DNA from: Paragordius varius
Taxonomy: Eukaryota; Nematomorpha
Length of the DNA stretch: 64,000 nucleotides
NCBI GenBank assembly: GCA_964247055.1
Contig: OZ176053.1
Coordinates: forward strand, 11,904,001 to 11,968,000
Direction of reading: 5' to 3'
Below the pieces are notes generated by a model. It worked only from the letters and a program-made list of their open reading frames with translations. It ran no database searches and was not told where the DNA came from. The position numbers and the translations under genes are program-made. Shown here in pieces: positions 1 to 12,800 of the stretch (position 1 is the stretch's first letter; each line of letters opens with the position of its first letter).

Positions 1-80
1 TGCAAATATTATATACCCAAAAAGTATATAAACATCGCAAATTTTATATAATTTAGTTTTAATTTATCTCAATAAATCTT

Positions 81-347
81 TGTAAGGTTATAATATTCTA
101 TTTTGTTAACACACTCAATTCATGTTGCATCAGTTATTTTGTATTTGAATATTATATATATATTTCGTGTTAAAGCTTATCTGTTGTTGAGAATAACCAT
201 TGTGCAACGTCTACGCAAATAAGGCATGCACACATAAAAAGTACTTGTGATATAATAGCCAGTCACTTTTTTATTTTGGTTTTCTTTTTATCGCTCAACT
301 CTATTTTAATATACCATATTGCTATACGTGAATAAATCAACTTTACA
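81..347 (+). repeat. 5' LTR of the young Ty3/gypsy element
   Basis: 267 bp starting TGTAAGGTTA and ending CTTTACA. It is repeated at 4329-4595 with one visible base difference. The inner edge abuts the primer-binding site at 350. Confidence 0.95.
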
Positions 348-3300
348 TTTGGTGCCGTGTTAGCTTTCAATGAGCCAAGCGTTGGACATTTCAAAACTGA
401 TTTTGGAGCCTTTTAAGGAACCGATGAATTTTACGCAATATATACGTCACATCAGGATCTTAAATTCCAAAAATATCGAATCTAATGACACCACAATGAA
501 ACGCACCTTTCTCGCTTTCGGCGGTATTCAAGTAATAATGAAAATCGAAACTTTAGCATACCCAAAACTCATAGATGACATGGAATGGGAGGAAATTGCA
601 ACCTTGGCTACTCAGATATATTCACCAATCAGCAGCCTATGGTTAAATCGAGTTGAATTCTTCCGATTAAAAAAATGACAGATGAATCAGTCATGGATTT
701 CCTGGAACGTCTGAAAGCAAAGTGTGAAGCCGGGAAATTTGAAGGGGATATTCAGTCAAAATTACGCGATTTATTCCTGGTAGGTCTTGAAAATCCCAGA
801 GTCGAACGCGAAATTCAATCCAAATATCCAGATGGCAAAAAGGACGGGGGTCCGGTAACCCTTCAAGCGATTGTAGACATCGCTTATTCCTATGAATTAG
901 AAGATAAAAAGGTTCACAACATCAGAGATAATAATGATATGAACAATAATAATACCAGTGAACTTCCTTCAAGTATCCAACCAGTTGTTAATGATAATAA
1001 TACAATCAATCAAATAACCCGAAAGCTATGTAGTAATTGTGGATATCGACATGGTTCCGCCACCTGTCCGGCAAAAGGAAAACGGTGTTTCAATTGCGAC
1101 AAATGGAATCATTTCAGCACAGTATGCAAGGCAACGTTCCGACGGCCGTCAATCCGCACCATGACTAGCCCGAACAACACCCCCCGGATTCAGGTATTAA
1201 TAAATAATATACCAACAACGTTTATCTACGATACGGGCGCCGAGGTATCCGTTATTGGCAAGCGCACTTGGGTAAATATTGGTCGACCTCGTTTGCTCCC
1301 AGCTCCAAATTTGCGAACCTACAATGATGGCCCAATAGAAGTACTCGGAAAATCGATGATTTCAGTGGTTTTGAACGAAGAGGAGAAGTGCCTGCCCTGC
1401 GTGGTGACGCAAACTAACCCGCCAGCCGTGTTCGGGATGAATTGGATGCGGGCGTTCCGGTTAGAATTCCCAAAAAATGTTTTTTCAGTTTTACATACGC
1501 AAGCACCTAATAATAAAATGTTATTTGATTATTTTGACAAATTGTTTTCAGACGAGTTAGGTACTTTCAAGGGGCCCCCAATAAAATTATTTATCGACCC
1601 CGGGGCCAAACCTAAAGTTTTTCCTTGTCGTAGGGTACCTTTAACTCTAAAACCTTTAGTAGAAAATGAAATTGATAGATTAGTTAAACTCAAAATACTC
1701 CGACCTATCGATCCGACCCAAACCCCAATAACATGGGCCTCTCCCACAGTAAATATAGTTAAAGGAAATGGAGAAATTAGGATTTGTGCCGATTTCCGAA
1801 TTAGTATCAACCGTTATTTAGCAAAAGATTCTCATCTGATACCTACTTTTGACGAGTTGGCCACCAAAGTGGCAAATGGGATAATTTTTTCCACTTTAGA
1901 CCTGAAAGATGCTTACTTACAATTTCCGATAGACCGGGCGTCACAGACGCTAGTGACCATCACAACTCACAAAGGGTTTTATGCTTACCAGCGACTTCCA
2001 TTCGGATTAACTTCAGCACCTATGATCTTTCAAAGATGCATGGACAATCTTTTAAAGGACATACCTGGTATTTGTGTGTACCTGGATGATGTCTTAATTT
2101 CCGGAGCTACCAGGGAGGAACATGATCAAAGATTAAGGGAAGTATTTAGAAGGTTACAAGAGGCGGGATTACGATTGCGCCGAGACAAATTGCAAATTGG
2201 TATCTCACGAGTCAAATACATGGGGTACGTGATTTCTGACCAAGGTATTGAGCCGTCCAATGAAAAATTAGAGGCCATTAAAAATTGTCCGACACCTACA
2301 AACAAAACTGAGCTACGTTCGTTCTTAGGCTTAATAAATTTTCATGAGCGGTTTATACCAAACTGTCACCCACACCTAGCAACCTTACACAAGTTAAGTG
2401 GAAAGAATACACCTTGGCGGTGGACCCCGGCAGATGATAGTGAATTCGCGAAAGCAAAAAGCTTGCTAACCAGGCCCCCCGCTTTAATGCCATTTAACGA
2501 CCGTTTGCCCTTGTTGATCGAAACAGATGCTTCCAACAAGGGGTTTACAGGGGAAACGCCCATTTTTTACGCGTCATGAACTTGTTCAATAGCAGAAAAG
2601 GGTTATTCCACGATCGAAAAAGAGGCCAAGGCCATAGTGTTTGCCCTAGAAAAATTTAAATACTTTATATATGGAAGACCGTTCGAGATATATACAGATC
2701 CTAAACCGCTGGTGCCACTATTTGGGCGGAAGAGAGACATCAACAACATTAATAATAGCAAACTGCTAAGGTGGATATCGAATACCATCGGGTACGAGTA
2801 TGAAATATTTTACAAGAAAGGGGAAGAAAACTTAGCCGACGCGTTGTCGAGACTTCCCATAGAGCATAGCCAACCAGATGATGAAGATGACGCGGCCACC
2901 AAGCAGGTACGATTTTTGGCTCTAAAAACGCTGGATGTAAATAAGAAAGTGGTCGAAGAGGCAACGATCACTGACCAACGGTTATCAAAAGTTAAAAATA
3001 CTATCAGGACAAACAGTTGGATCGATGAAGATCTGAAACCTTTTTTAAAACATAAAAACGACTTGGAGTGTTGTTATAATCTGTTATACCTGAATGATCG
3101 CTTAGTGATACCACAAGCGATGCAGGAAGCGATATTGAAACTTCTGCATGCGGGACACAGCGGGCTAAAAACAATGAAAGCCCAAGCCCGGTGTTCGATA
3201 TTTTGGCCCGAATTAGACACCGATCTAGAGAATTATGTGGAAAGGTGCGAGGCTTGCCAAACTTATCGACCTAACGCACCTGAAAATCTTCCCTATCGAT

Positions 3301-4328
3301 GGAATTTTAACACTTTGACATGGGAAAGGTTACATATAGATGTTGCTGGACCGGTGGACGGATATTATTGGTTAGTGACTATCGATAGCGCCTCACGGTG
3401 GGTAGAGATAGATTTTCTTAAATCAATAACGAGTCAAAGCGTTTTAAATTGCCTGGAAAAACACATCACACGATTTGGTTTTCCCCGCCAAATTGTGACC
3501 GATAATGCCACGTATTTTACTTCAAGAGAATTTACGACTCTCCTAAATCAGATGAATATAAAGCACTCTGTGCAGCACCCTATCACCCCAAAACAAACGG
3601 TCTAGTAGAGAGAGTAATAAAGACATTAAAAACGAAATACGCCGCTACTAAGACCCAACAAATGCATGCATATGAAGCTATCAACACGGTCCTTTATTCG
3701 TATCGAACTAGCATGCATTCTTCGCTAAAAGAAACGCCTTCCGCCATATTCCTAAAACGGCGTGTACACAATCCTATCTCTTGGGTAAAAACGATCCCTG
3801 TCGAATTTATAGAGCACGATGAACCGAGACGCGAATTCCAACAAGACGATCCTGTCTATATTAAAAATGAAATGGCCTTAGGCTGGCGGCCAGGTCACAT
3901 TCGGGAGAGAAGGGGGTTACTCTCGTATGAAGTGCAAGATGAGGAAGGGATTCAAAAACGCAAACATGCAGATCAGTTACGACGTAGGTCAGGAGGGAAT
4001 TCATACGAAACTAATCCCGTAATAGAGCATAAATATCCCAGCGTCGAAAGTGTCCCGGGTCATGTCGAGGGAGCCCACTCCAAAACAAACCTTCCATCCC
4101 ACCTCGGAATCTCAAATAGTCCATGCCCCAACTCCTGCTACCTCATGGCAAGACGTAGCCCCAGAATCGCTGACGCCTGTAGAGGCCACACCCGACGTGG
4201 TAAAGGAGGTTTCTGACCTACCCGAGCGTAGATATCCGCTAAGAAGACGGCAGCCTCCCGATCGTTTAAACTTATAGGTATAATGTACGAACACAACAGC
4301 CCCCGTGGTTAACTTAGGGGGAAAGTAA

Positions 4329-4595
4329 TGTAAGGTTATAATATTCTATTTTGTTAACACACTCAATTCATGTTGCATCAGTTATTTTGTATTTGAATAT
4401 TATATATATATTTCGTGTTAAAGCTTATCTGTTGTTGAGAATAACCATTGTGCAACGTCTATGCAAATAAGGCATGCACACATAAAAAGTACTTGTGATA
4501 TAATAGCCAGTCACTTTTTTATTTTGGTTTTCTTTTTATCGCTCAACTCTATTTTAATATACCATATTGCTATACGTGAATAAATCAACTTTACA
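4329..4595 (+). repeat. 3' LTR of the young Ty3/gypsy element
   Basis: 267-bp direct repeat of 81-347. It follows a purine-rich tract and is followed directly by the target duplication ATCTT at 4596-4600, after which the interrupted older element resumes. Confidence 0.95.
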
Positions 4596-7500
4596 ATCTT
4601 ATTTGGCGCGGTTTTTTTATCTCATTACATTCGCCCCGTACTGTTAAAGGTGGGTGGGATTTTGGTAGCAGCTGGAAATAATATTTGCTCCGACATACAA
4701 TGTGTTTGCAGCCAGGTTCCAGTTTACGCAACTCCGCAGGGAAACCACGGAATCAGTGATGGATTATTTAATTTGGGTAAAGGAATGTGCGGCCTGGTGC
4801 AACTTTGGGCAAGATGCAATGCTAGGAATCACAGATTGGGTTTGTTGGAGAATTACAACTTAAGAGGTTGGAAATATATCTTTTCATGAAATTTCCAGGA
4901 TCAAGTTATGTTGGAGATGGTGGTAGAAATGGCAATAGCGTGAGAAAAGGCGGACAGTTGTTTGATTGAACAGGTGTGACAATAGGCAGGTGATGATAAT
5001 AATAAAGAAGTGTGGAAAATGTGGGTACGTGCATACGATCAACTGGTGTCCGGCTTCAAACAAAGAGTGTTACCGATCCAAAGGACGAGGTCATTTTGGC
5101 AGGTGTTGCCGGCGAGTTAATATAGTGACTGGTAATGGTAATAATAATGAAGCCCGAACGCAAGCATTGAGTAAAAATGGTGTACGATACCGGAGCTCAA
5201 ATATCATTGATTGGGAAAAGCACGAAGCTGGGGATTGGAAGGCCGACCTTAGCACCCGCGGGTCCAATAGTTGGGTTCAATCATCAAGGTGTGGAGGTGA
5301 TGGGGCAATGCGTGGTAGATTTAAGGATTTGTTTTGTTAGGTTATAGGGTGTTGCACGGGACCATCCATCAAGTTGTTTCTCAAAAAAGGTAGCCCAAAA
5401 AGATTTGCAGCTTGGAGGGTACCTATCCCGCTTCAGTCTAAGGTGTAGAGTGAATTAAAAATGAGACCATAAACCCCTCTCAAACACGAATTAACTGGGT
5501 AACTGGTGATAGTTAAGAAGAATGATAATGATATTCGCATATGTGGAGATTTTAGAGTTACTGTTAACCCAAGTTTGGTTCCTGTCGATCATTTGATTCC
5601 AACGTTTGATCAGTTAGTATTCAAAATTGGGGGTTTTTACGAACCTAGAGCTAAAAGCCTATGACAAATGTCCATCCACTAAGATTATCAACCATTTACT
5701 TACGTTTATTCGCATAGGGTCTTTTTCGATTTAAGAGACTACCTTTGGAATTTCTAGGGCACTAACGATATTCCAACAATTTATGGATGAGTTATTAATT
5801 ATCCAGGTACGGCGGTTTATTTAGATGATGTAATTGTAGGTGAAACGAGGGTAATGGAGCATAAGGATAACTTGGTACAAGTTTTGAACAAATTAGCTGC
5901 TGTGGGTTTGAAATTAAAAAAGGATAAAATTCAATTAGCTCGTTCTTCAGAGTCATATTTAGGATATATAATTTCAGACAAAGGAATTAAACCTGATAAC
6001 GAAAAGGAAACAATTTTGAATTCTCCTACTCCTACCAATAAGACATCACCCCGGTCTTTCTTGGGAATGTTGAATTAGCTGGTTTTATTCCATTTTTGCA
6101 TGCTACGATCTAGGATTTACATGCGCTCAAATATTCTAAGAAATGGTGTTGGTCGACAAAAGAAGAGATGGTTTTTGATAAAGCTAAACTGTTAGTGAGT
6201 AGGGCATTATGTCTAATACCGTTTAACCCGAACCTTCCATTTGTGTTGGAAACAGATGCATCGAATGACGCATTCGGAGCAGTCTTATCCCATATGACTA
6301 ATGATGGGAAACGGCCGATAGCTTTTGCTTCTCTAAAATGTGCGAAGGCAGAACTACATTTCTCAGTTATTAAAAAGAAGCACGCTAGAAAAGTTTAAAA
6401 TGTTTGTGTATGGCAGAAAGTTAGTATTATTAACCGATCATAAACCCCTAATCAAGTTGTTTGGCTTTAAGAAAGATCTGAGTAATATTAATAATAGTAA
6501 ATTAATAAGATGGATACTTAGAACAGCCGATTATAATTTTAATATACAATATATTAATGGTTCTGAAGGTTATCTCGTCTAGCGTATGAAGAACCGACTG
6601 AGGAGGTTGAGGAGCAAGCAACCAGTAGGGAGATTTAACAACAGACAACTTTAACGTACAGCGAATTAAAGAAATTACTTTACGGGATGAGTTTTTAATG
6701 ACATTAAAAGCGGCTCTACATCGTAATTATTGGTCAGCTCCAATTTAAATTCGATATCCAGTTAAAGAAACGAAATAAAAGAATCATATGGGTCGTTGTA
6801 ATGGAGCGATCGTCTTTTCCAGGATTTAACGTTAAAATTTTTGCATGTTGGACATTCGGGAGCAAATGTGATGAAAGAGTCTGCCAAGGCTAGGGTTTAT
6901 TGGCCAGGTGTAAACCAAGACATTGAAAGTTATGTGAGATATTGTATGGGGTGTCAGTTAAACCGGAGTAACATAAAAAGCTATCCCACGTACAAATGAA
7001 ATTTTTATACGGGTATCTGGGAACGGATACATCTGGATGATGCCGGACCTAATTGTTTATTGGCTATCGACAGCAGCTCCAAATGGGTTGAAGTTGAGAT
7101 GCTAAGAAATGTTAATTCCGCAAATATATTACATTGGTTAGAAATTTGGTGTGTAAGGTACGGGTTTCCTTGAATGATAATTACCGATAATGCGTCATAT
7201 TTTGCATCAAAGAATTTTAAAGATACCGTGCAACGAGCTAAAATTAAACATGCCACCAGTATCCCCTATCATTCACGAACAAATGGGCTGGTGGAACGGG
7301 AAATTTACACCTTAAAAGCACACTATAAATCGCTAACGGATTCTAAGCTTTCTCTTGACAATAAAATAAATCAAGTGCTATGGGGTTATCGCTCCGCCGT
7401 ACATAGCGCGACAGAAGAGTGCCCGTATAACTTATTCCTCAAAAGAAATATTAATACCTTTTACTCCAGGGTTAGAGAATCACCTTCGCAATAATTAGAT

Positions 7501-7928
7501 GAAGACATTATACCCAAAGTTTTTACACCGGATGAATAAAGAATAAAATCAATACGGGGTGAGGAAAAGGTTCAATTTTGGAGAGAACAGGGGTAAAATC
7601 GTACACGGTAAAGATGGAAATCGAACCTTCGCAAACATGCGGATCAATTACGGCCGACCGGTGTCGAGAAGGCCAAAGAGGGGGATGAGGGTGGTCCAAC
7701 GATAAACCAAACTAATGCAATATTACAACCAATAATCGAGAAGTGGGGGAGGAACAAAGCAAAGAAAAGGAAAACGATAAAGACACCCAGGTTGAAATGA
7801 AAACGGAAAAGACAACTGAAAAAGAACCTGAAAGAAGATATCCTCTTAGGGAAAGAAAAGCACCAGATCGGCTTGGATTCGGATAAGGAGATATGATAGA
7901 TTTGAATACATCAGTTAGCTAACAGATA

Positions 7929-8373
7929 TGTAGTTGATATTACAACATTGCATCATTGTATTTTTATCTTACATCATATTATTATATTAATCGCGTTTGG
8001 CGTTTATGTTCGTGCGTCATTATTCGTGGAATTCTCATATATATATTCGTAGAATAAAAGACATATTCTTACAATTGTGACGCACATGCATGTTAAAATT
8101 ATCATTCATAAAAAAGTATAAATATCACGAAATTGTTAATAAATCATCATTGTTTTGTATTTTCACCAATTTTCATCTTACTAACCTTAGACTAGACAAA
8201 TTGACTTATTAGATTTGAATACATTTTTGATGACCATCTAGTTGAATTGAACTTGTATTTAACAGACAAACGTTATTTTACCTTGGCTTAAACATGTAAG
8301 TATTATATACACAATAAGTATATAAACATCGCTAATTTTATATAGGTTAATATTTGTAATTTATCCCAATAAA
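7929..8373 (+). repeat. 3' LTR-like segment of the old Ty3/gypsy element
   Basis: Begins TGTAGTTGATATTACA about 40 bases after the end of the element's coding tail, the same spacing as in the young copy. It ends in a stretch (about 8297-8373) that matches bases 1-80 and 4596-4604, the surviving part of the 5' LTR. Two similar sub-termini (near 8120-8160 and 8310-8380) suggest that two related LTR ends may lie in tandem, so the limits are approximate. Confidence 0.6.
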
Positions 8374-9823
8374 TCTTATTGTTTTATTGTTTCTCGAGTC
8401 ACCACAAACCATTATACCGAAAAATAAAACAGGAATCTTTTGATTAAACCATGGTTTGGTTCGAGTCCCTGTTAATATTGATAATTATAAAACTGTTTTC
8501 AATTGGTCGATATATGATAATAATTATAGAGTCTACGCGGAATTATTTATACAAATTTGGTTTAATTTAATTTTTAGTTATAAAGAACAAAAAGTCACAA
8601 GAATCTGTTTTTTACATGAAGGAAAAGTATACCCACAAAGAGAGGGTAGACTTAATAAATTGTTAAATATTATTAACCAAAATGTTCATTCTTTTTTCCA
8701 GAATTTATGATATCGGATCACTGACTTTTATATATAAATTTATTTTCTAAAGAAAATAATTTAACCCATAGTTAAAAAATCTATAATAATCTCAAAAGGA
8801 AAATTAAAGTTATTATAATATTTATTATTATTTACAGATATATCTATTCCAATAATTTTGTGTTTCGATCGATTGATAAATATAAGAGATAAATGTTAAA
8901 ATAGTAGTGATATATTATGGTTTGAATGTGTTTGGATTTGATTCGATGATGTGGCTATACATAAAAATATCATTGTCATTTTCCCGAATTCAATATAACA
9001 AATAATTAACTAAAATAAATAATAAATATAATAGAATCAATTTTGAGTGTGATGATTATTAAAATATGCTAATATTTTGTTTTAAAAAAGTGTACCCGCG
9101 TATATTTGATATAATATAATAAATTACTTAAAAAAAGGAAATAATTTTGTGACTAGACATTAAATTATAGTGCATCTAACAAATTAGGATAGATTAATCA
9201 ATAAAACGTAAATTTGCCTTAAAAATTTAATGTAGAATCTAATGTTAGGTTGGTTGGGTTTCGTATCCATGATTTCGCAAATCATAATTAATAAATAAAT
9301 ATTGCATTTATCGGATGATATAATATGTTTTTTTCTGCATTTTCCAGGTAACGATAGTTAATTAACAAAAAAAACAATTAATAAATGGTAAATGTGACGT
9401 ATTGCAAAGTACGGTTTGATGTCATCCGGGCTAATGCGATTGTCGAACGATCTAAGTATACATACAATGGGAACAATAATGAATAAACTTGTATTGTAAA
9501 TATAAACAGCACACTTAAAACGTTATATACTGATGCTAATAATTATGCAATTTCCAATTTAAATTAAAGTCATAATATTGAATTTTATGGGCAATTTAAG
9601 GAACATTAACTCAGCAAAAAATGAAATGTAATTAATTTTTTATTTTTTTTAAAATTTGTATTAGTATAATAATTTTGTTTAAATTTATTTAATAGTAAAA
9701 TTCCAGCATATAATTTTAGCTGTCCATTAATTAGTCTCCCGTTTTTAATTTTTACCTGTTATATTCTTGTACAAATATATGTTAACATACAAAACACACC
9801 CATACAACTATAAACCATAAATT
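8374..9823. other. AT-rich intergenic stretch between the Ty3 elements and AMN1
   Basis: No gene is supported here. The segment 8386-8406, with the core TTTCTCGAGTCACCACA, recurs at 27608-27628. An 84-codon open frame at 8456-8710 starts at TTG, has no recognisable domain and is no longer than expected by chance in DNA this AT-rich. A short ATG frame at about 9385-9486 sits just after a good acceptor-like tract (9336-9348, ending TTCCAG), but its reverse strand is equally open, so I leave it uncalled. Confidence 0.5.
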
Positions 9824-12800
9824 TTAAAATGTACTTGTCATTAAAGGGCAATCTTGGAAACAAAGAATGCAAAGTGCGTTTGTGAATGGAACCAAAGCTT
9901 CGACGGCTTCGTCAGTTAGGTTGACACAACCATTCATAGAAACTTCCTGTGTTTATGCCAATTTTTATTATTATTATTAGGAAATAATTTATTATACGGA
10001 CAAGACGTAAAAACCAAAAGACAAATATTTTTTTGAGGAAAGAAAACCATGTTTTTTACATCTAGGTTGGAAAATAGAAAATAAACATGTCAATCGTGGG
10101 TAAGACTCAATTATATGTCTCAGAATGAAAATTATAGTGTATGAAAAATAAAAAGTATAATTGTAGTTTTTAAACTATATTTGTGTTTAAGTTTAGTCTG
10201 AACTTTTACTTTAATTACGTAAAAAGAAAACGTAAACCAAATTTAACCCAGTATTGTTTACAAAAAAATGGTTATTTTATAATTAGAACTTACCCGAAGC
10301 GTCCTTTTACATTTGCCACGTGCTAAGTTGAGGACACCTTTGTTTGTTACCTATAAAATCATATAGAAAACATTAGAAAGTAGATGATGAAATATGTTTT
10401 TTATTATTATTAAGCGATTAAGGGGGTGCTCTATCTTAAGCATATGTTGGCTAGAATTATGGCCGTTATTCAAAACGTCAAAGATTAAATTAAATATATT
10501 ATAATTAATTTGGAAATACAATAAAAATTATGTAGTTTTTAGGCGGCCATCTACCATAATTAATTATTATTTAAAATAAATGCGATAATCAATTTATTTA
10601 GCTAAAAAATATTTTTATGCAGAGGCGACATCACATAACAAAATATATTCTGACATATTACATTTTTTATAAAAAAAACATGATAAATGACGGATAATGT
10701 AATTTATGCAAATATTAATGTCAAATCTATTTTACTAATTATTATTGTAATTACATTAATAAAAGTAAAATAAGATTTTAGTGCAATGAACACAAATATT
10801 ATATGGAAAAAATAATATTTTTTAAAATATGGATAGAGATATTATTTTAATTTAATTTTTTATACATGATATTTCGCAAATTAATCTTATTTTTTGTAAA
10901 ACAAATTTGAAACTTCTGTTTTTAAACGCTTTGATTTACAAAAAAAGAACCATTCTTACCAAAGTATAAGAGAAATCAATGCAAGAAAGATTAGAGGCAT
11001 AGTATCCCAAGTGGGCCAATGCCTTATCAGATATCAGTTTACAGCCTCCAATGTTAATTTTGTGCAAGTGTTTACAATTCTTAGCAAGGGATGAGATCAC
11101 GGCATCGGTAACGCTATCACAACGTGTCAGGATTACATCTTGCAAATTTCGACACGTTTCACCCATAATAACTAAACCTGATTTATAAAAACGAATTAAT
11201 GTGTTTTTGACTCATTTATCACCAAAATTTTAATTAAAACTACCTGGCTAGTTTTTCATTAATTATTGCCAGATAGCATAATACAGCAAAAAATAATATT
11301 ATTTGCTTAAAGCGGGGGCGTCCAACATGCGGCCCTCCAAAATATTTTTGTCTGCGAGAATTCTTAAGTACAAAATTTTACACAATCTAAATAGAATTAA
11401 CAAATTATCCGTTTAAATTTTTCCGAATTTTGGCAATGAACTAGCAAAAATTGTTAAAATAAATAGTTTCACAATCTTATGTAAAATATCTAATAAAATA
11501 TTTGTTATTGCCATATATTTTACGAATGTGGCCCGTCGGAGTTTCTCATCCGAAAATGCCGCCCGCGGAGCCATTTGTGTTGGACGCCCTTGGTTTAAAG
11601 TTATGTTTCGCCTTTTCTTGCTATATACCAATTATATTCCCTAGCTAAATATCCTATCTGGCAATATATGATGAAAAACTAGCAATGTCTAGTTACTCAT
11701 ACTGTATAAATTTATTGAATTTAAACTAAATCTGAGGTTTCTATTATATTGAGTGTTAATAAATTTTTACTTTTAGGGCTAATTTTATAGTTAGGTTCTT
11801 TGTGGTTGTGGTAAAGTGCGTGATTATTGAGTGGTGCAGTGGTTATTGAGGATGTATTCAAACATTCCAAATTTATGTAAGTGAGCAAAGGACACAAATT
11901 AAGTTTAAAAAGGGAATGATCAGTTATGTAACATTGACTGAGATCAATTTCAAGAGTACCGGGATGTAAAATCTATATTGAGATAATTACGAAAAAAATT
12001 ATAACATTAATCGTTTTCAACCATAATTCATTGATATTTAAATGGCTTTTTAAATTCCAACGATATGTATATAATGAAATAATCAAAACTTTTTAACGGT
12101 TAAATGCTATAGTTTTAAAGGACATATGCATTAAAGTTCTAATTGAATTTTGGTTGATACGATTTTAAATGTCTCCTAAAAAGTTACTAAACCCACAGGA
12201 TCTAAAATTTGTAGAATAAGCAATTCTATATAATATATTTTAAATATCAACCATGCTTTGCCATTAAAATTAAATCATTAAATTCAATAAAATAAATCTA
12301 TTATTGATATATGATATTAATTAACACTTTGACATAATTTAACTTTTGATATAATCCAAGTAATAATTGAACGATTATTTACAGTTAGAAATTCACCTAT
12401 ATATTACGCGCGCGCCTACAAATGCAGACAAAAGTTGAGACAAATGAAACAATTAAAAAGATATTATATATTTCTAATTAAACTATAATAATGATATATT
12501 AGTGTCAAATGATAGACAATTTACGACTTTTTTACATCTTTGTTATGTTATAATAAGATTCAAATATTAACTTATTGATAATTATACTGTAAATTAAACA
12601 CTTTATCTGGGAATTATAAAATGCTGCATTTGAAATAAGTTTAAATGATTGTGAAATTTTAATTTGATCGTAACTTTCAGTTATTTTAATATATTAAAAA
12701 TAAAGTAGATAATCAAAAAAGTCTCTCTATGACTTCGAGGGCTGCATTTTCCACCTAAAAATTTGGGGGGCAGTTGCACAAAAAAATTAAATATAGATTC

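Larger units (their letters stand above)
81..4595 (+). mobile_element. Young Ty3/gypsy LTR retroelement, fossil
   Basis: A 4.5-kb Ty3/gypsy element bounded by two 267-bp LTRs that begin TG and end CA and differ at one base by eye. It is flanked by the 5-bp target duplication ATCTT (76-80 and 4596-4600). A tRNA-primer-like site starting TGG lies at 350-360, and a purine-rich tract at 4316-4325 precedes the 3' LTR. Parts in order: gag-like region about 370-1000; zinc knuckles about 1030-1140; aspartic protease with DTGAEVSVIG near 1230; reverse transcriptase about 1640-2280 with YLDD; RNase H about 2480-2860; integrase about 3070-3800; tail to about 4277. It is broken at a handful of places (about three to five). 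Near-identical LTRs mean a recent insertion. Confidence 0.95.
1..8373 (+). mobile_element. Old Ty3/gypsy LTR retroelement, fossil, interrupted by a younger copy
   Basis: Ty3/gypsy-type (Metaviridae-like) element. Bases 1-80 match the stretch at about 8297-8370, so the window opens inside its 5' LTR. The body resumes at 4601 after the younger insertion. Recognisable parts in order are a CCHC zinc knuckle near 5010-5110, reverse transcriptase about 5400-6080, RNase H about 6170-6590, and integrase about 6820-7500 with a zinc-binding part and a DDE core. A basic C-terminal tail ends near 7886 and a 3' LTR-like segment follows. Domain order PR-RT-RH-IN is that of Ty3/gypsy. The element is heavily broken (well over ten breaks) and clearly older than the copy inside it. 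The 5' limit lies outside the window and the outer 3' limit is approximate. Confidence 0.85.

Noticed and set aside
8458-8468. GGTTCGAGTCC, an exact match to a tRNA B box
   Set aside because: The surrounding bases do not form a T stem, and no A box, anticodon arm or acceptor stem could be fitted.
8456-8710. 84-codon open frame after the old Ty3 element
   Set aside because: It starts at TTG with no ATG near its beginning, has no recognisable domain, and open frames of this size are expected by chance in such AT-rich DNA.
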